Origin: Cohnella herbarum
Lineage (GTDB): Bacteria; Bacillota; Bacilli; Paenibacillales; Paenibacillaceae
DNA: 64,000 nucleotides
Assembly: GCF_012849095.1 (NCBI RefSeq)
Contig: NZ_CP051680.1
Coordinates: 4,056,501 to 4,120,500 of the forward strand
Direction: 5' to 3'
Positions 53,355-63,253 of this stretch are shown piece after piece. The position numbers and the translations under genes were made by a program. Position 1 is the stretch's first letter; every line of letters starts with the position of its first letter. The notes beneath the pieces were generated by a model. That model did no database searches. It was not told where the DNA came from and saw nothing but the letters and a program-made list of their open reading frames with translations.

Positions 53355-53966
53355 ATGGCACACGAATTACCAGCTCTTCCTTACGCAACCGACGCTCTCG
53401 AGCCGCATATCGACACGGCGACGATGGAAATCCATCATGGCCGTCACCACAACGCTTATGTAACGAACCTGAATAATGCATTGAAATCCGCTCCCGAGTT
53501 GGAAAGCAAAAGCGTCGAAGATCTGATCGCTGATCTTAACGCAGTACCGGAAAGCATCCGTACAGCCGTTCGCAACAACGGCGGCGGACATGCGAACCAC
53601 AGCTTTTTCTGGAAAACGATTAGCCCAAGCGGCGGCGGACAACCATCCGGCGCACTGGCTGCGGCTATCGATAGCGAGCTTGGCGGATTCGAGAAATTCA
53701 AAGAAACGTTCGCGGCTGCCGGCGCTACTCGCTTCGGTTCCGGATGGGCTTGGCTTGCACTTAGCAAAGACGGCAATTTGAAAGTATACAGCTTGCCGAA
53801 CCAAGATAGCCCGATCATGGAAGGCGAAACTCCGCTACTCGGCCTTGACGTATGGGAGCACGCTTACTACCTGAAATACCAAAACAAACGTCCCGACTAC
53901 ATCGCCGCTTTCTGGAACGTAGTGGACTGGAACGCAGTCGGCGCAATCTACGACGCTGCGAAATAA
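53355..53966 (+). CDS. sodA: Superoxide dismutase (Mn/Fe type)
   Basis: Detoxifies superoxide in the cytoplasm. The 203-residue protein is the standard SodA length and shows the four metal ligands: His in MEIHHGRHH, His in [12 protein letters not shown], and Asp and His in [20 protein letters not shown]-type Mn/Fe discriminating residues favour Mn, as in Bacillus. It follows AGGAGG and has a strong terminator after it. Codon use is more uniform than in neighbours, which fits high expression. Confidence 0.97.
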   Translation: MAHELPALPYATDALEPHIDTATMEIHHGRHHNAYVTNLNNALKSAPELESKSVEDLIADLNAVPESIRTAVRNNGGGHANHSFFWKTISPSGGGQPSGALAAAIDSELGGFEKFKETFAAAGATRFGSGWAWLALSKDGNLKVYSLPNQDSPIMEGETPLLGLDVWEHAYYLKYQNKRPDYIAAFWNVVDWNAVGAIYDAAK

Positions 53967-53983
53967 TACATGCGTTAACGAAT

Positions 53984-54027
53984 AAAGTCCGCAAACCGGT
54001 TCATCCGGTTGCGGACTTTTATTTTTT
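53984..54027. terminator. sodA terminator (bidirectional)
   Basis: AAAGTCCGCAACCGG-type stem (AAAGTCCGCAAACCGG/CCGGTTGCGGACTTT) followed by TATTTTTT; the HemAT stop codon touches its edge. Confidence 0.9.
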
Positions 54028-55045
54028 AGTGCGTAACGACATCCACGTCCAATAGCTCGTTCAATTCGGCGGCGACCGTATCGATCATCTGCACGAACGA
54101 CGACAGTTCCTGCGAGCTGGCCGCCTGCTCCCTGGAGAAGCGTACCGTCTCTTCGCTGCCATGCTTCACTTCGTCAAGCGCCGAGCGGATTTCTTTCAGC
54201 TTGCTTTGAATCGCGACCAACGATTGCTTAGAATGCGTAGCCAGCTTACGAATTTCGTTGGCCACGACCTCGAAGCCCAGTCCCGCTTCGCCCGCTCTCG
54301 CGGCTTCAAGCGCTGCGTTCAATCCAATCAAATGCGTCTGATCGGAGATTTCGCGCATCGCGGAACCGAGCTGATTGATTTCGTCGATGCTGCTCGACAG
54401 TTCCCCGACCTTCGCATGCGAGTTCTCCTGCACGCTTGCCGTATGGGAAGCGCTAGTCGCGACAAGGTTGCTGCTGGCGCTAAGCTCTACCATCATCGAA
54501 GAGAGGTCCTGCACGACGGAGCTTACTTTCGTCAGCATATATTGGCGATTCTCGACCAACCGCTCGACTTTGGCTTTCTCGTCTTTCTCGTAAGCTTCCA
54601 GCACGATTTGCGAGTCCAAATTAAACATTTTGCTCAAGGAATGAGTAATCGCTAGCCAATCCTCCGGCGCCACTCGCTTGAGCGTCGACGTCGCGATATC
54701 GAGATAAAGAATGTATGTACCCAAATACCATTGCGTCGTGAGTCCGATCTTGGAATGAACCTTGCCGATATAGAGACGTTTGTCGAAAAATTCGTCGTCG
54801 ATCGCGCCTTCGGTCAAAGATTGAAAATACCATCTTTGCGTCTCTTTAAGCCTTTCGATAGAGCTGTGGGACTGAATAAGCCGCAACAATTCCGGTTGTT
54901 CCGTAATTCGCGCGTACAATTCGTTAACGACTTCGTTCGTGATCTCCTTGAACAGATCTTGCTTCGTCTTCAGAAAAGCCAAATCTTTTTCCGTTATTCC
55001 GATGTAATTCAGCTGTTTCGCTCTCGCTTGGTCTACTCGTATCAT
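54026..55045 (-). CDS. hemAT: Globin-coupled sensor, HemAT-like transducer
   Basis: A 339-residue soluble oxygen/redox sensor. The N-terminal sensor-globin domain (about 10-165) carries the proximal heme His at H97 ([11 protein letters not shown]) and [10 protein letters not shown]. The C-terminal part (about 180-335) is a shortened MCP signalling hairpin with the tip [34 protein letters not shown] (key [14 protein letters not shown]). No membrane segment, as in Bacillus HemAT. It should feed CheA; the cheA in this window is the nearest candidate. A deleted cheW/MCP relic lies just upstream. Confidence 0.93.
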   Translation of the reverse strand: MIRVDQARAKQLNYIGITEKDLAFLKTKQDLFKEITNEVVNELYARITEQPELLRLIQSHSSIERLKETQRWYFQSLTEGAIDDEFFDKRLYIGKVHSKIGLTTQWYLGTYILYLDIATSTLKRVAPEDWLAITHSLSKMFNLDSQIVLEAYEKDEKAKVERLVENRQYMLTKVSSVVQDLSSMMVELSASSNLVATSASHTASVQENSHAKVGELSSSIDEINQLGSAMREISDQTHLIGLNAALEAARAGEAGLGFEVVANEIRKLATHSKQSLVAIQSKLKEIRSALDEVKHGSEETVRFSREQAASSQELSSFVQMIDTVAAELNELLDVDVVTH

Positions 55046-55134
55046 TTTACTTCCCCCTAATCTAAGCTGCTGTCACTTAAGATTCGCTTGAATCCAAGCT
55101 TACGTCAAGCCCCTTAGATGATTATCGTCAGAAA

Positions 55135-55400
55135 TCACCCTAGTTTGAAGCCGTTCGCCGCCAGAAGCTTGTCCGTTCGAAGTAAAACCGTTAGTTCTTC
55201 ATCCCGCTTGAATATTCCCCGAATAAACTCGGAAGCCACGTTCTTAATAGCCTCCGGGGTTCTCTCGACTTGATCTTCGGGCATATTGAACACTTCCGTC
55301 ACCGAATCCACAAGAAGCCCGATATTGTTGCCTCCCGCGTTCATGACCCGCCTAACAATTTCGTACGAATGTTCATTTTCATCAATAGCTCTCCCTTGTT
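55135..55400 (-). pseudogene. Relic joining an MCP start to a CheW C-terminus
   Basis: An AAGGGAG ribosome site and ATG (55382) begin MKMNIRTKLLGG, a typical MCP N-terminus, but a stop follows two codons later. In a shifted frame the DNA then encodes NIGLLVDSVTEVFNMPEDQVE, key residues GLLVDSVTEV, and ends ELTVLLRTDKLL, the second half of a CheW domain. The CheW start and the MCP body are missing, so a deletion fused two genes. Confidence 0.75.
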
Positions 55401-55410
55401 ATCTATGAGT

Positions 55411-55682
55411 TGTCATCAAGCGTTCTTGCCGTTCGCACTCACCCGGAGACAAATGATGCAGTCCAATATATTCAGATCAACGGTGATATTGGACGTTCCC
55501 TTCTTTTGCAGGGTTATCCAATCTCGCCAGCCAATTTGGTTTTGCCGTCTGTTCCGGGGTTTGCCTTCAAGCCCTCCGCACGCATCCTCTTGGACTACGC
55601 ACTGCCTGTCAGCTATGCACTTCCGCCACCTCGCGGTATGCTGGAGACTTCCACTCTTTAGTCGATGCGCTGCCAAGCGCAC
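55411..55682. other. Unassigned region, probably degenerate
   Basis: About 270 bp between the relic and the terminator of the large surface-protein gene. Frames are short with no start sites. I recognise no protein or RNA. Confidence 0.5.
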
Positions 55683-55716
55683 AAAAGGCAGGGAGAGAAT
55701 CAATCCTCTCCCTGCC
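55683..55716 (-). terminator. Terminator of the large SLH-protein gene
   Basis: Minus-strand GGCAGGGAGAG/CTCTCCCTGCC stem followed by TTTT. Confidence 0.88.
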
Positions 55717-55729
55717 TTGCGTTGATGCT

Positions 55730-55806
55730 TTACTTGCTTTTTTGCGCCAACATTTTCAGCAGCACCGTCACGGCTTCTGCTCTGGTTGTTCCGGCATTCT
55801 TTCTTA
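55730..55806 (-). pseudogene. Orphan SLH C-terminal tail
   Basis: Directly after the large gene's stop, a different frame reads NAGTTRAEAVTVLLKMLAQK and stops at 55730. This is the TRAE...LLKML ending typical of SLH domains. The frame is also open through the end of the large gene. It is either the original C-terminus lost by frameshift, or a remnant of another SLH protein. Confidence 0.55.
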
Positions 55807-58800
55807 CTGACTCAAGAAGTAGTTCATCATCGCCTTTCTTAAAGCCGCCCTCGTGACGGACTGCAAGGTGGTCAGATTGTCGGCCAAGCCAAGCGATGCG
55901 AGCGGAGCGACTGCGGACATGATGTTCAAAATTTGGAAACCGAGCTCGTTATGGTACACGTCCCACAGCGCGTCCCACGTATCGCCGGCGCCGTATCCCG
56001 CCTGCACCAGTTGGATGCAAGCCGGGATCCAGTCCCAGCCGAGTTTCCTCATGACACGGGCGGCGTCATTGGAGCTGAGGCCCGCTTCGCGCATAATCGC
56101 AAACGGGATCCCTTCGGAAAGATCGGTCAGCATCGCGCTTATGGCGCTGTCCAGATCCGCTTGGATAAAGCTCACGCCGATATTGGCGACCGATTTGAGC
56201 GCCTCGTAAACTTGCATATTCGTAAAGTATCTGCGATTGTTATACGACTGCATCAAGGATTTGCCCAGTTGTTCGAGCGTCAGCGTCGAGTTTCTCGCGA
56301 TCGCTTGAGCGATCGTCGCCAAAGTCCATGGGCCGTGCGGGCCGAACCACAAGCTAATGGCGTAGTCGTATGGATTGCAATTCGCCACCTTAAGCGCCTT
56401 GACCAAGTCGTCGAGATTCGTATATCCGTTATCGTACAAATATTTGACCAGCATGCTCGGGCGCGGGTCCGCCGCATACACGATCGTGGCGACCGTCTCC
56501 AGCGGATAATTCATGGCGCGCAAATGCTTGACAAGCTCATCGGGCCGATTCAACTGCCGGCCGATATCGGATAGCGGATAACCCGCCTCGATCAGATAAC
56601 GGATCGTGTCACGCAGGTTGTAATTCCAGGAAAACTCCAACAACCCATGGGCATCGGACAAATTAACGCCGAGATTGCGGAACTGCATGATCGGCGGCGC
56701 AACTCCTTTGTCCATGTAACGCATGGTTTCCACCAGATCGGTGAAACCCGCTTGCTTCATCGCAACGAGAATATCGCTTGGCGATTTGTTCGGAAATGCC
56801 CCCTTGAGCGCCGGATAAACAAGCAGTCCCCTGTAGCCCCACTGCAGCAGTTCCGACGCGACCCCCTGCACATCGCTGTTGCCGAACAATTGCACCATAA
56901 TAAGCGCCATTTCATTGACGTAGTCGCCGTGAAAGTTATAGTCATACGCAAATAGGATGCTCTCTTTCGTATAACCGGCTTGATTCAGCAATCGGGCGAT
57001 CGTTATCCCATCGAGATTACGGTAGGTTTGCTGCACGACACCCAGCACGTCATAAGCTTTGTATCGGTGGGCCGCCATCCAGGAGATGTGGAGCACAACC
57101 GGATCAAGTCCGTAATAAGCGCCTACTTTAACCGCAATCCCCGGCTCGTCCAAGCCGAAGAGACGATTAGCCATCATGACGTCCAACACGGCAGAAGAGT
57201 CCAGCCCATACACGCGCTCGAGCACGCCTATCGTTTCTTCGAACGATTTGCCGAGCGACTTCATGACGCTAATCGCATATTTCGCGGTACGGACATCCGA
57301 TGCCTTCAGTGTGGCGTCCAGCCGGTTCGTCACTTCCGGATACACGATGGCCATGACGTTTTCCATCGTCGACAGTGCGCCTTCTTTATAAATGTAACCG
57401 TCGCAATACGCCTGGAATATCGCAACCAGCACGTTATCCCGCGAATACCCGGCAGCCGCGAGCCCTTGCGCCATCGCGACGGAATCCGTGCCGGTGAACG
57501 TCATCTTGAGCGTTACGGCCGCCTGCGTTGCCGAGTAGTTGCCCCGGAACAGCGACTGGGCCATCGCAGAGAACGGATTGATGTTGAATACAGCGGTCAC
57601 TGAAGCCGTTACGTCTTCGGAACGATAGCCCAAGCGCGGATCGCTCAACCAATTCGTCACTTGCGTAACGACCTGATCCTGAACTCCAGTATACAAGTTG
57701 TAAAGCGCCGTCGTGACTTCATTCAGATTATAGCCGAGGTTGTGCAGCGCCAGCGCCATATCGGTCATCGGAGTCCGCTTGTATAACAAATACGTGGCCG
57801 CTTCCGTCGAGCTGTAGCCTGCGGCTTTGAAGGCGTCTCCGTTCAGGACCAACCCGTCGCCGATCTGATTCATCGTGAATCCGCCGGCCGCAAAATCCCT
57901 GATGAGCGTCGTCGTATCCGTATGGTTGTAGGTTTGCCGCAAAATTTCCTTTATTGTAAAGAAATCGTTCATGATGGAAACGTTCGAGCCCTTTAAAGCA
58001 CGAATGGCTTCGTCTGAAGACAGTCCATATATATCCTTGAGCACCTGCCCCAAGAACGGGACGTCGGTAGCGCCCTGGAACATTCGGGATCGACTTGGGC
58101 CCAAGAAATAGAGCATGTCAACCATCGAAAAACCGCTCGATTCCGCGATTGCGCGCGCCGTTTCGATTTTATCGTTGAATACGAGCTGCAAATCCACAGC
58201 GATCGTATCGTAGTTCGCAAGACCCGCACCGACTAGAAACCTAGAGATGTCCGTCGCGGAATACCCCGGAATCGGCTCGCTTGTCGACGTGTTAAGGCCG
58301 CTCGCCGCAAGCAATCTAATCCAATTGGGGGTGTACGAGCGAGTGGAAAACACTTTAACCGACAACGTCTGCATGACATTACCCAGGCTGTTGAGCGGAA
58401 AGCCCGCATTGCGCAGCTCGAATATAACGTTGCTCGCTTGCGCCTGTGTGAGCGTATTCGAAGGTGCAAGCCACTGCACAATATCGCCCGAGTTAAACCC
58501 CGCTTGGGCAAGGCCGGCGACAATCGTCACCTGGTTCGGCCGCATCGTCGTGATCGTGACCGCTCCAAACTGGGTCAGCAAAGCTGCGATTTCCGCAAGG
58601 CTGCCGCCAAACTTCTTGCGGGCCGCGCCCGCGGATTCAACTGCATCATAGCGATAGGTGGCTAGAGACGAAGAATCCGTCTGCATCAATTGCACCATTA
58701 GATCCGCCTTCGTGCGGATATCCGGGTTCGTCGCTATCAGCGCGCCTGCCGTCTCGACAGCCGAGAAGCCGCCATGTTTCATAGAGGAAACAACGGTATC

Positions 58801-61692
58801 GATCCGGTGGTCAAGAGAATATAGGGAATTATAAACCTCCTCCGCCGTAAACGATCCTCTCAATGCGGCGACAGGGTTACTCGCGTAACCGAGACTTACC
58901 AAGATTTCGCCGATCGTAAATCCGGCACCGCTCATCGCTTTTACCGTATCCTGAGGCGTCACGCCGTAATCCTGCAGCAACATCGCCCCGATATCCTCCT
59001 TGGCGTATCCGTACTCTTTAAGCAAATCAGCGGCGCGTGCCGGGCTTGCTGTGTACATATCTTTAAGCATCTGGCCCGCCTTGCTCGCATTAATACTTGC
59101 GGCTTTCAGCGCCGAGACGGCTTGCCAGTCGTCGTTCCCGTAAACTTCCTTCAGAACGCGCCCGACATCGTTGCTGAAGCCATTGTAATTACGCATTGCA
59201 AACAATTTCGCAGCGCGTTCATTATTCGTACCATAATAGGCACGCATCGACGCAGCCAGCTTCACGTTCGGGAAAAACCAACTGTTGATCACAACCTGTT
59301 CGTCGGTATAGCCCGTCTGATTAAGCGCCCTTACCCAATCGTCGGAATTACCGTCCATATAATGACTAAAGTTTTTGCCCAGATTCTGTATGTTCAGGAT
59401 GCCCGCTTCTTTCATACCGATCAGAAGATGATAGACGCTAATGCCTTGCGGCAAGAGCAGTCCGGGCATGTTTTCGTTGGTGATCCCGTATACGACATTC
59501 AACGCTTTGATGAGCGCGTTCGTATTGTAGCCGCCTTCGATTAACGCCTTGGCGGCAACGCTCGCATCCACGCTTGCGTTGTTCTTCAAGTCATCCGCCG
59601 TCTGCTCGGCGGTTTTCCCTAGCATACGATTGTACGCCGCTCTGCCGCCTGGTGTACTGCCGTCTGTAAATGACCGCCAGGATAAAGCGGGAAGCGCCTT
59701 GTTATCCGTGGAACGAATCGTACCCGGAACATATTTCAGCTCCAGCGTATTCGGATTGACGGGCGTACCGAGGGCAAGTTCCAGTCTCGTGGCCGAAGTC
59801 GACAGCGTCGCGCCCGTAATCGCAACCGATGCGCCGGAGTTCGTAATCGTGAAACCCGCGGGTAATTCGGGTAAGCTTGCCAGCGGTTTGCTGAATAGCA
59901 GCGTGAGCTTCGTCAACTCGGGACTCACCAAGGCGCCGGTAACCGCAGGCACGTCGGGAATCGTCACCGTCGTACTCGCGCCGAACGTATACCCCGGCAT
60001 TGCAAGCGATAACGTATACGACTCCCCGCCCGTCAGGAAGCCATCCGCTCTATAGCTTGAGCCAAGTTGATCCGTACTCCGAAGCTTCGACACTAGCGCG
60101 GGCATCCCATCGGCATTCACCATAATGAGGTTCATGATCGTCATATTCGGAACCGCGGGTGCCAGGCTTAGGTCGAATCCGCCAGCCGATGGATTGCTGA
60201 CCGTAACCGCAACTCTGGTAACCGTCGATCCGCCGCCTGATCCAGATCCGCTTGACCCCGATCCGCTCGTTCCCGATCCTTGCGTCACCGTTCCTCCGAC
60301 ATTGGCGGAAATGCCGTCCGCGACGACCGTCTGGGTCGGCTTTTGCACAATCGTTACGCCCGCCGCCGTAACCGAGGCCGTATCGATTTTCCCGTCCCCC
60401 TTAATCGTCGCAGCAGCGCCCACGTTCATGGTACCTACCTGCGAATTTTTCTGCAAAGTGACGTCGGCGCCCGCCGCTTGATCCGTTAAAGTCAAATTAC
60501 CGACTTTGCCGTTTGTCACAGTCAATTGTGCAGGCGCAACGAGTACGACGTTCGGAAAGTCTCCGTCCAGCGTCACTTCACCGTTCGTCGAAACCCTTAC
60601 GGTACCGTAACTGGCCCCGCTTCCGCTCGCGACTTGCAGCGTAGCGCCCGAGCTGACCGTTACTTGTTCGACGGCCGTAGAGCCTTCGATAACGACCCTG
60701 ACTTGACCGTCGACCTTCGTAATGAATACCCGGGTCAGCGTCGAATCCATAATGTGCACGCTGTTTATACCCCCGCCTTTGATCGTCGTCGTGCCTTCGA
60801 CGACGACGCGGTCGAGCGTGACGTCGCCTTCTCCGATCCCCTCTCCCAGCAGTAAATTCCCTTTAATCGTTACGTTCCTCAACACGACATTCGGCACGTT
60901 AATCGACAGATCGCCGGCAATCGTTTCCGTACCGGATGTCGGACCGTATGTTCCGGCTTTAACGATCGAGGATGCGAGCGTCGAAGGAATCGTCTGAACA
61001 TCGCCTATCTTGCGGACACGATCCAAGATGACGACCGCCTCGGCTCGCGTCAGCGGTTGCCTGGCTTTGAACACATTCCCGGCATACCCCTTCATAATCC
61101 CGGCCTTTACGACGGCGCTAACGGCGCCTCGGCTCCAACTCGCAATGCTCTTCGCATCCGCGAATTTTCCGGATTCGGATTGACTTCCCGTGTCCAGCTT
61201 AAGCAACCGCGCGATAATAACCGCAGCCTCTTCCCTCGTAACGGATGCTTCCGGCCGGAACAATTCTTTCCCAGACCCTTGCATGTAGCCTGCCTCTTTC
61301 GCCCGCGCAACGTCTAGGGCATACCACTTCGCGGAAGATACGTCCGCGAACGAGCTTGATGCCGCCTTTGTGAATTGAAAAGCACGGTTTATCATCGCTA
61401 CCAATTCTGCCCGGATAACCTTGCTGTCGGGATGAAAGCTGCCACCCGGCAGGCCGCTAACCAAATCTTCTTGCAGCCAAACCCGGATCGTGCTTTCCGC
61501 CCAATGGCCGGAGATATCCGTCTTAGCGGACAACGAGCTTGCGGATTTATCCACTGCCGCGAATAGCTCTTCCGCAGTCATTGCCATTGCCGCATTCGAC
61601 TGACCGGGAATCGGCATGAACTGTGCAAGCAATGTACAAACAAGCAAACTAACAATAATTCGTTTTCCCCAACCGATCATATTCCTTTCCAT
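55804..61692 (-). CDS. Giant SLH surface protein with long helical repeat region
   Basis: A 1962-residue exported protein. Signal peptide (about 1-35); three SLH domains (about 57-107, 112-165, 175-230) that bind wall polymer; a beta-solenoid-like region of short Val/Gly repeats (about 245-470); a Gly/Ser linker (about 475-495); one or two Ig-like domains (about 495-690); then about 1200 residues of helical repeats of roughly 33-37 residues. These follow a pattern of hydrophobic ALK..GY....I...L...YG (examples AAGYSRDNVLVAIFQAYC, KEYGYAKEDIGAMLLQDYG). The start is uncertain between two ATGs four codons apart. It is possibly a surface scaffold or adhesin; no enzyme motif seen. Confidence 0.85.
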   Translation of the reverse strand: MERNMIGWGKRIIVSLLVCTLLAQFMPIPGQSNAAMAMTAEELFAAVDKSASSLSAKTDISGHWAESTIRVWLQEDLVSGLPGGSFHPDSKVIRAELVAMINRAFQFTKAASSSFADVSSAKWYALDVARAKEAGYMQGSGKELFRPEASVTREEAAVIIARLLKLDTGSQSESGKFADAKSIASWSRGAVSAVVKAGIMKGYAGNVFKARQPLTRAEAVVILDRVRKIGDVQTIPSTLASSIVKAGTYGPTSGTETIAGDLSINVPNVVLRNVTIKGNLLLGEGIGEGDVTLDRVVVEGTTTIKGGGINSVHIMDSTLTRVFITKVDGQVRVVIEGSTAVEQVTVSSGATLQVASGSGASYGTVRVSTNGEVTLDGDFPNVVLVAPAQLTVTNGKVGNLTLTDQAAGADVTLQKNSQVGTMNVGAAATIKGDGKIDTASVTAAGVTIVQKPTQTVVADGISANVGGTVTQGSGTSGSGSSGSGSGGGSTVTRVAVTVSNPSAGGFDLSLAPAVPNMTIMNLIMVNADGMPALVSKLRSTDQLGSSYRADGFLTGGESYTLSLAMPGYTFGASTTVTIPDVPAVTGALVSPELTKLTLLFSKPLASLPELPAGFTITNSGASVAITGATLSTSATRLELALGTPVNPNTLELKYVPGTIRSTDNKALPALSWRSFTDGSTPGGRAAYNRMLGKTAEQTADDLKNNASVDASVAAKALIEGGYNTNALIKALNVVYGITNENMPGLLLPQGISVYHLLIGMKEAGILNIQNLGKNFSHYMDGNSDDWVRALNQTGYTDEQVVINSWFFPNVKLAASMRAYYGTNNERAAKLFAMRNYNGFSNDVGRVLKEVYGNDDWQAVSALKAASINASKAGQMLKDMYTASPARAADLLKEYGYAKEDIGAMLLQDYGVTPQDTVKAMSGAGFTIGEILVSLGYASNPVAALRGSFTAEEVYNSLYSLDHRIDTVVSSMKHGGFSAVETAGALIATNPDIRTKADLMVQLMQTDSSSLATYRYDAVESAGAARKKFGGSLAEIAALLTQFGAVTITTMRPNQVTIVAGLAQAGFNSGDIVQWLAPSNTLTQAQASNVIFELRNAGFPLNSLGNVMQTLSVKVFSTRSYTPNWIRLLAASGLNTSTSEPIPGYSATDISRFLVGAGLANYDTIAVDLQLVFNDKIETARAIAESSGFSMVDMLYFLGPSRSRMFQGATDVPFLGQVLKDIYGLSSDEAIRALKGSNVSIMNDFFTIKEILRQTYNHTDTTTLIRDFAAGGFTMNQIGDGLVLNGDAFKAAGYSSTEAATYLLYKRTPMTDMALALHNLGYNLNEVTTALYNLYTGVQDQVVTQVTNWLSDPRLGYRSEDVTASVTAVFNINPFSAMAQSLFRGNYSATQAAVTLKMTFTGTDSVAMAQGLAAAGYSRDNVLVAIFQAYCDGYIYKEGALSTMENVMAIVYPEVTNRLDATLKASDVRTAKYAISVMKSLGKSFEETIGVLERVYGLDSSAVLDVMMANRLFGLDEPGIAVKVGAYYGLDPVVLHISWMAAHRYKAYDVLGVVQQTYRNLDGITIARLLNQAGYTKESILFAYDYNFHGDYVNEMALIMVQLFGNSDVQGVASELLQWGYRGLLVYPALKGAFPNKSPSDILVAMKQAGFTDLVETMRYMDKGVAPPIMQFRNLGVNLSDAHGLLEFSWNYNLRDTIRYLIEAGYPLSDIGRQLNRPDELVKHLRAMNYPLETVATIVYAADPRPSMLVKYLYDNGYTNLDDLVKALKVANCNPYDYAISLWFGPHGPWTLATIAQAIARNSTLTLEQLGKSLMQSYNNRRYFTNMQVYEALKSVANIGVSFIQADLDSAISAMLTDLSEGIPFAIMREAGLSSNDAARVMRKLGWDWIPACIQLVQAGYGAGDTWDALWDVYHNELGFQILNIMSAVAPLASLGLADNLTTLQSVTRAALRKAMMNYFLSQ

Positions 61693-61806
61693 TACCCTTC
61701 CGCCTTTCGCTCCACATATTTAGCAGAACGTCGCCGCTGCCGAGACCCGTTCGACTAAATACTAAATGCCTAAGGTTAAATAGCGGTAAACCGACAACAT
61801 TTTTCA

Positions 61807-61832
61807 ACAAGAAAGACGCCATAGGCGTCTTT
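61807..61832. terminator. Hairpin terminator
   Basis: AAAGACGCC-ATA-GGCGTCTTT, T-rich on both sides. It could end the mutY transcript. Confidence 0.75.
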
Positions 61833-62025
61833 CCTTGTTTACGCGGCCTTCCTGCAATTGCCCGTTGATTTCTTCGGCTTTAACCATAGTACGATCGTGG
61901 CTAAAGGATCTTTCGAGGATCATGCCAACAAACAGCTTCTGAACGAAAGGGATAATGGACAAGCAGAGCGTGAATCCTTTTACCTCTCTAAAATGAATAG
62001 GGTAAGAAAAACCGTCAGGGAATCC

Positions 62026-62102
62026 TGAAGTACACCCCTTAAAGTAGACATTGGAAAACACCCCAGGTGTAAACCGATGAATACTTTAGGGGGTGCACTT
62101 CA
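62026..62102. mobile_element. IS3-type inverted-repeat remnant
   Basis: TGAAGTACACCCCTTAAAGT (62026-) and its inverted partner TGAAGTGCACCCCCTAAAGT (minus strand, from 62102) agree in 19 of 21 bases. The TGAAGTGCACCCC end is like IS3-family termini. Only 35 bp separate them, with no transposase, so this is a solo pair or a MITE. Between 61693 and 62128 I recognise only this and the hairpin above; a short frame at 61804-62061 has no known family and overlaps the terminator. Confidence 0.55.
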
Positions 62103-62128
62103 CAACGCCGGACAGCTTCTTAACTAGA

Positions 62129-63253
62129 TTATTCATTTATGGCATGAATAAAGTATTCCGTTAATAATTTCCTGAACACGTTAGGCCATACGTAACTTTC
62201 GAACTGTTCCGGTCCGACCCATGCGTACGACGTTCGATCCGCCACGTACGTCTCTTCCGTTGCCGTAGCCGCCAGCACTCTGATATTCCACACAAGATGC
62301 GTGAAAATATGCTGAGCTTCTCCGACAACCTGCTCCGTTACCCGGAGGCGTACTCCATCCTCCAGGGCGGCTTCCTCCAGCTTGGCCTTCCCCGTCGACA
62401 TGATCTCCCATTCGTCCGCATCCGCTACTTCGATATGGGGTAACTCCCACATTTTCGCCAATAAACCGGTATCCGGTCTTTGCCTGACCAACACTTTACC
62501 GGCGTTGGCTCCCGTCCCCTCCACCAATGCCGCAAATCGGAAAACGGGTCTTGCTTTCTTAGCCTTCGTCTTCAGGGGAAGCTCCTTCTCCCGCCCCTGC
62601 TGCCGACCCAGACACATAGCCGTAACCGGGCACTCGGAGCACGTTGGAGATTTCGGCGTACACACCATCGCTCCGAGCTCCATTAACGCTTGATTAAAGT
62701 CCGCCGCTTCTCCCGCGGGAATAAGCTCTTGCGCGAGCCCTTCCATGCTTATTCTCGTGGACGGACGCGCAATGTCGTCCTCTAAGCAGAAATACCTGGA
62801 CAGCACGCGCATGACGTTGCCGTCCACCGCAGGCTCAGGCTGATTGTAGGCGATGCTGAGTATCGCTCCCGCCGTATAGGGACCTACCCCTTTCAGCCCG
62901 GAAATTTCCTTCTTGCCGGAAGGCACCTGACTTCCGTACTTCTCGACGACTTCGCGGACGGCCGTCTGAAGGTTGCGCGCCCTGGAATAATAACCAAGCC
63001 CTTCCCAGTGCTTAAGCACCTCGTCCTCCGGCGCCGCCGCTAATTCTTGGAGCGAGGGAAACCGATCCACGAACCGATTGAAGTAAGGAATAACCGTGTC
63101 TACGCGGGTTTGCTGAAGCATGATTTCCGATACCCATATGTGATAAGGGTCCCGGCTTCTCCGCCAAGGCAAGTCGCGCTGCTCCTTCTGATACCACTTA
63201 AGCAATTCCATGCTGAAATAACGTTTATTATCGATGTCGATACCCACGTTCAA
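62129..63253 (-). CDS. mutY: Adenine DNA glycosylase MutY
   Basis: Removes adenine mispaired with 8-oxoguanine. The 374-residue protein has LPWRRSRDPYHIWVSEIMLQQT (key PYHIWVSEIMLQQT), the helix-hairpin-helix LKGVGPYTAGAI with the catalytic Asp in AVDGNVMRV, the 4Fe-4S cluster CTPKSPTCSECPVTAMC (spacing 6-2-5), and a C-terminal NUDIX-like domain (about 240-370, WELPHIE, HIFTHLVW). The TTG start at 63253 follows AGGAGAGG and overlaps the stop codon of the AraC-type gene (TTGA). That gene order is common in Paenibacillus relatives by memory only. Confidence 0.96.
   Translation of the reverse strand: MNVGIDIDNKRYFSMELLKWYQKEQRDLPWRRSRDPYHIWVSEIMLQQTRVDTVIPYFNRFVDRFPSLQELAAAPEDEVLKHWEGLGYYSRARNLQTAVREVVEKYGSQVPSGKKEISGLKGVGPYTAGAILSIAYNQPEPAVDGNVMRVLSRYFCLEDDIARPSTRISMEGLAQELIPAGEAADFNQALMELGAMVCTPKSPTCSECPVTAMCLGRQQGREKELPLKTKAKKARPVFRFAALVEGTGANAGKVLVRQRPDTGLLAKMWELPHIEVADADEWEIMSTGKAKLEEAALEDGVRLRVTEQVVGEAQHIFTHLVWNIRVLAATATEETYVADRTSYAWVGPEQFESYVWPNVFRKLLTEYFIHAINE

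Noticed and set aside
61804..62061. Small gene for an 85-residue protein
   Set aside because: Its 3' end lies in a hairpin terminator, it spans an IS end, and no family or ribosome site is recognised.
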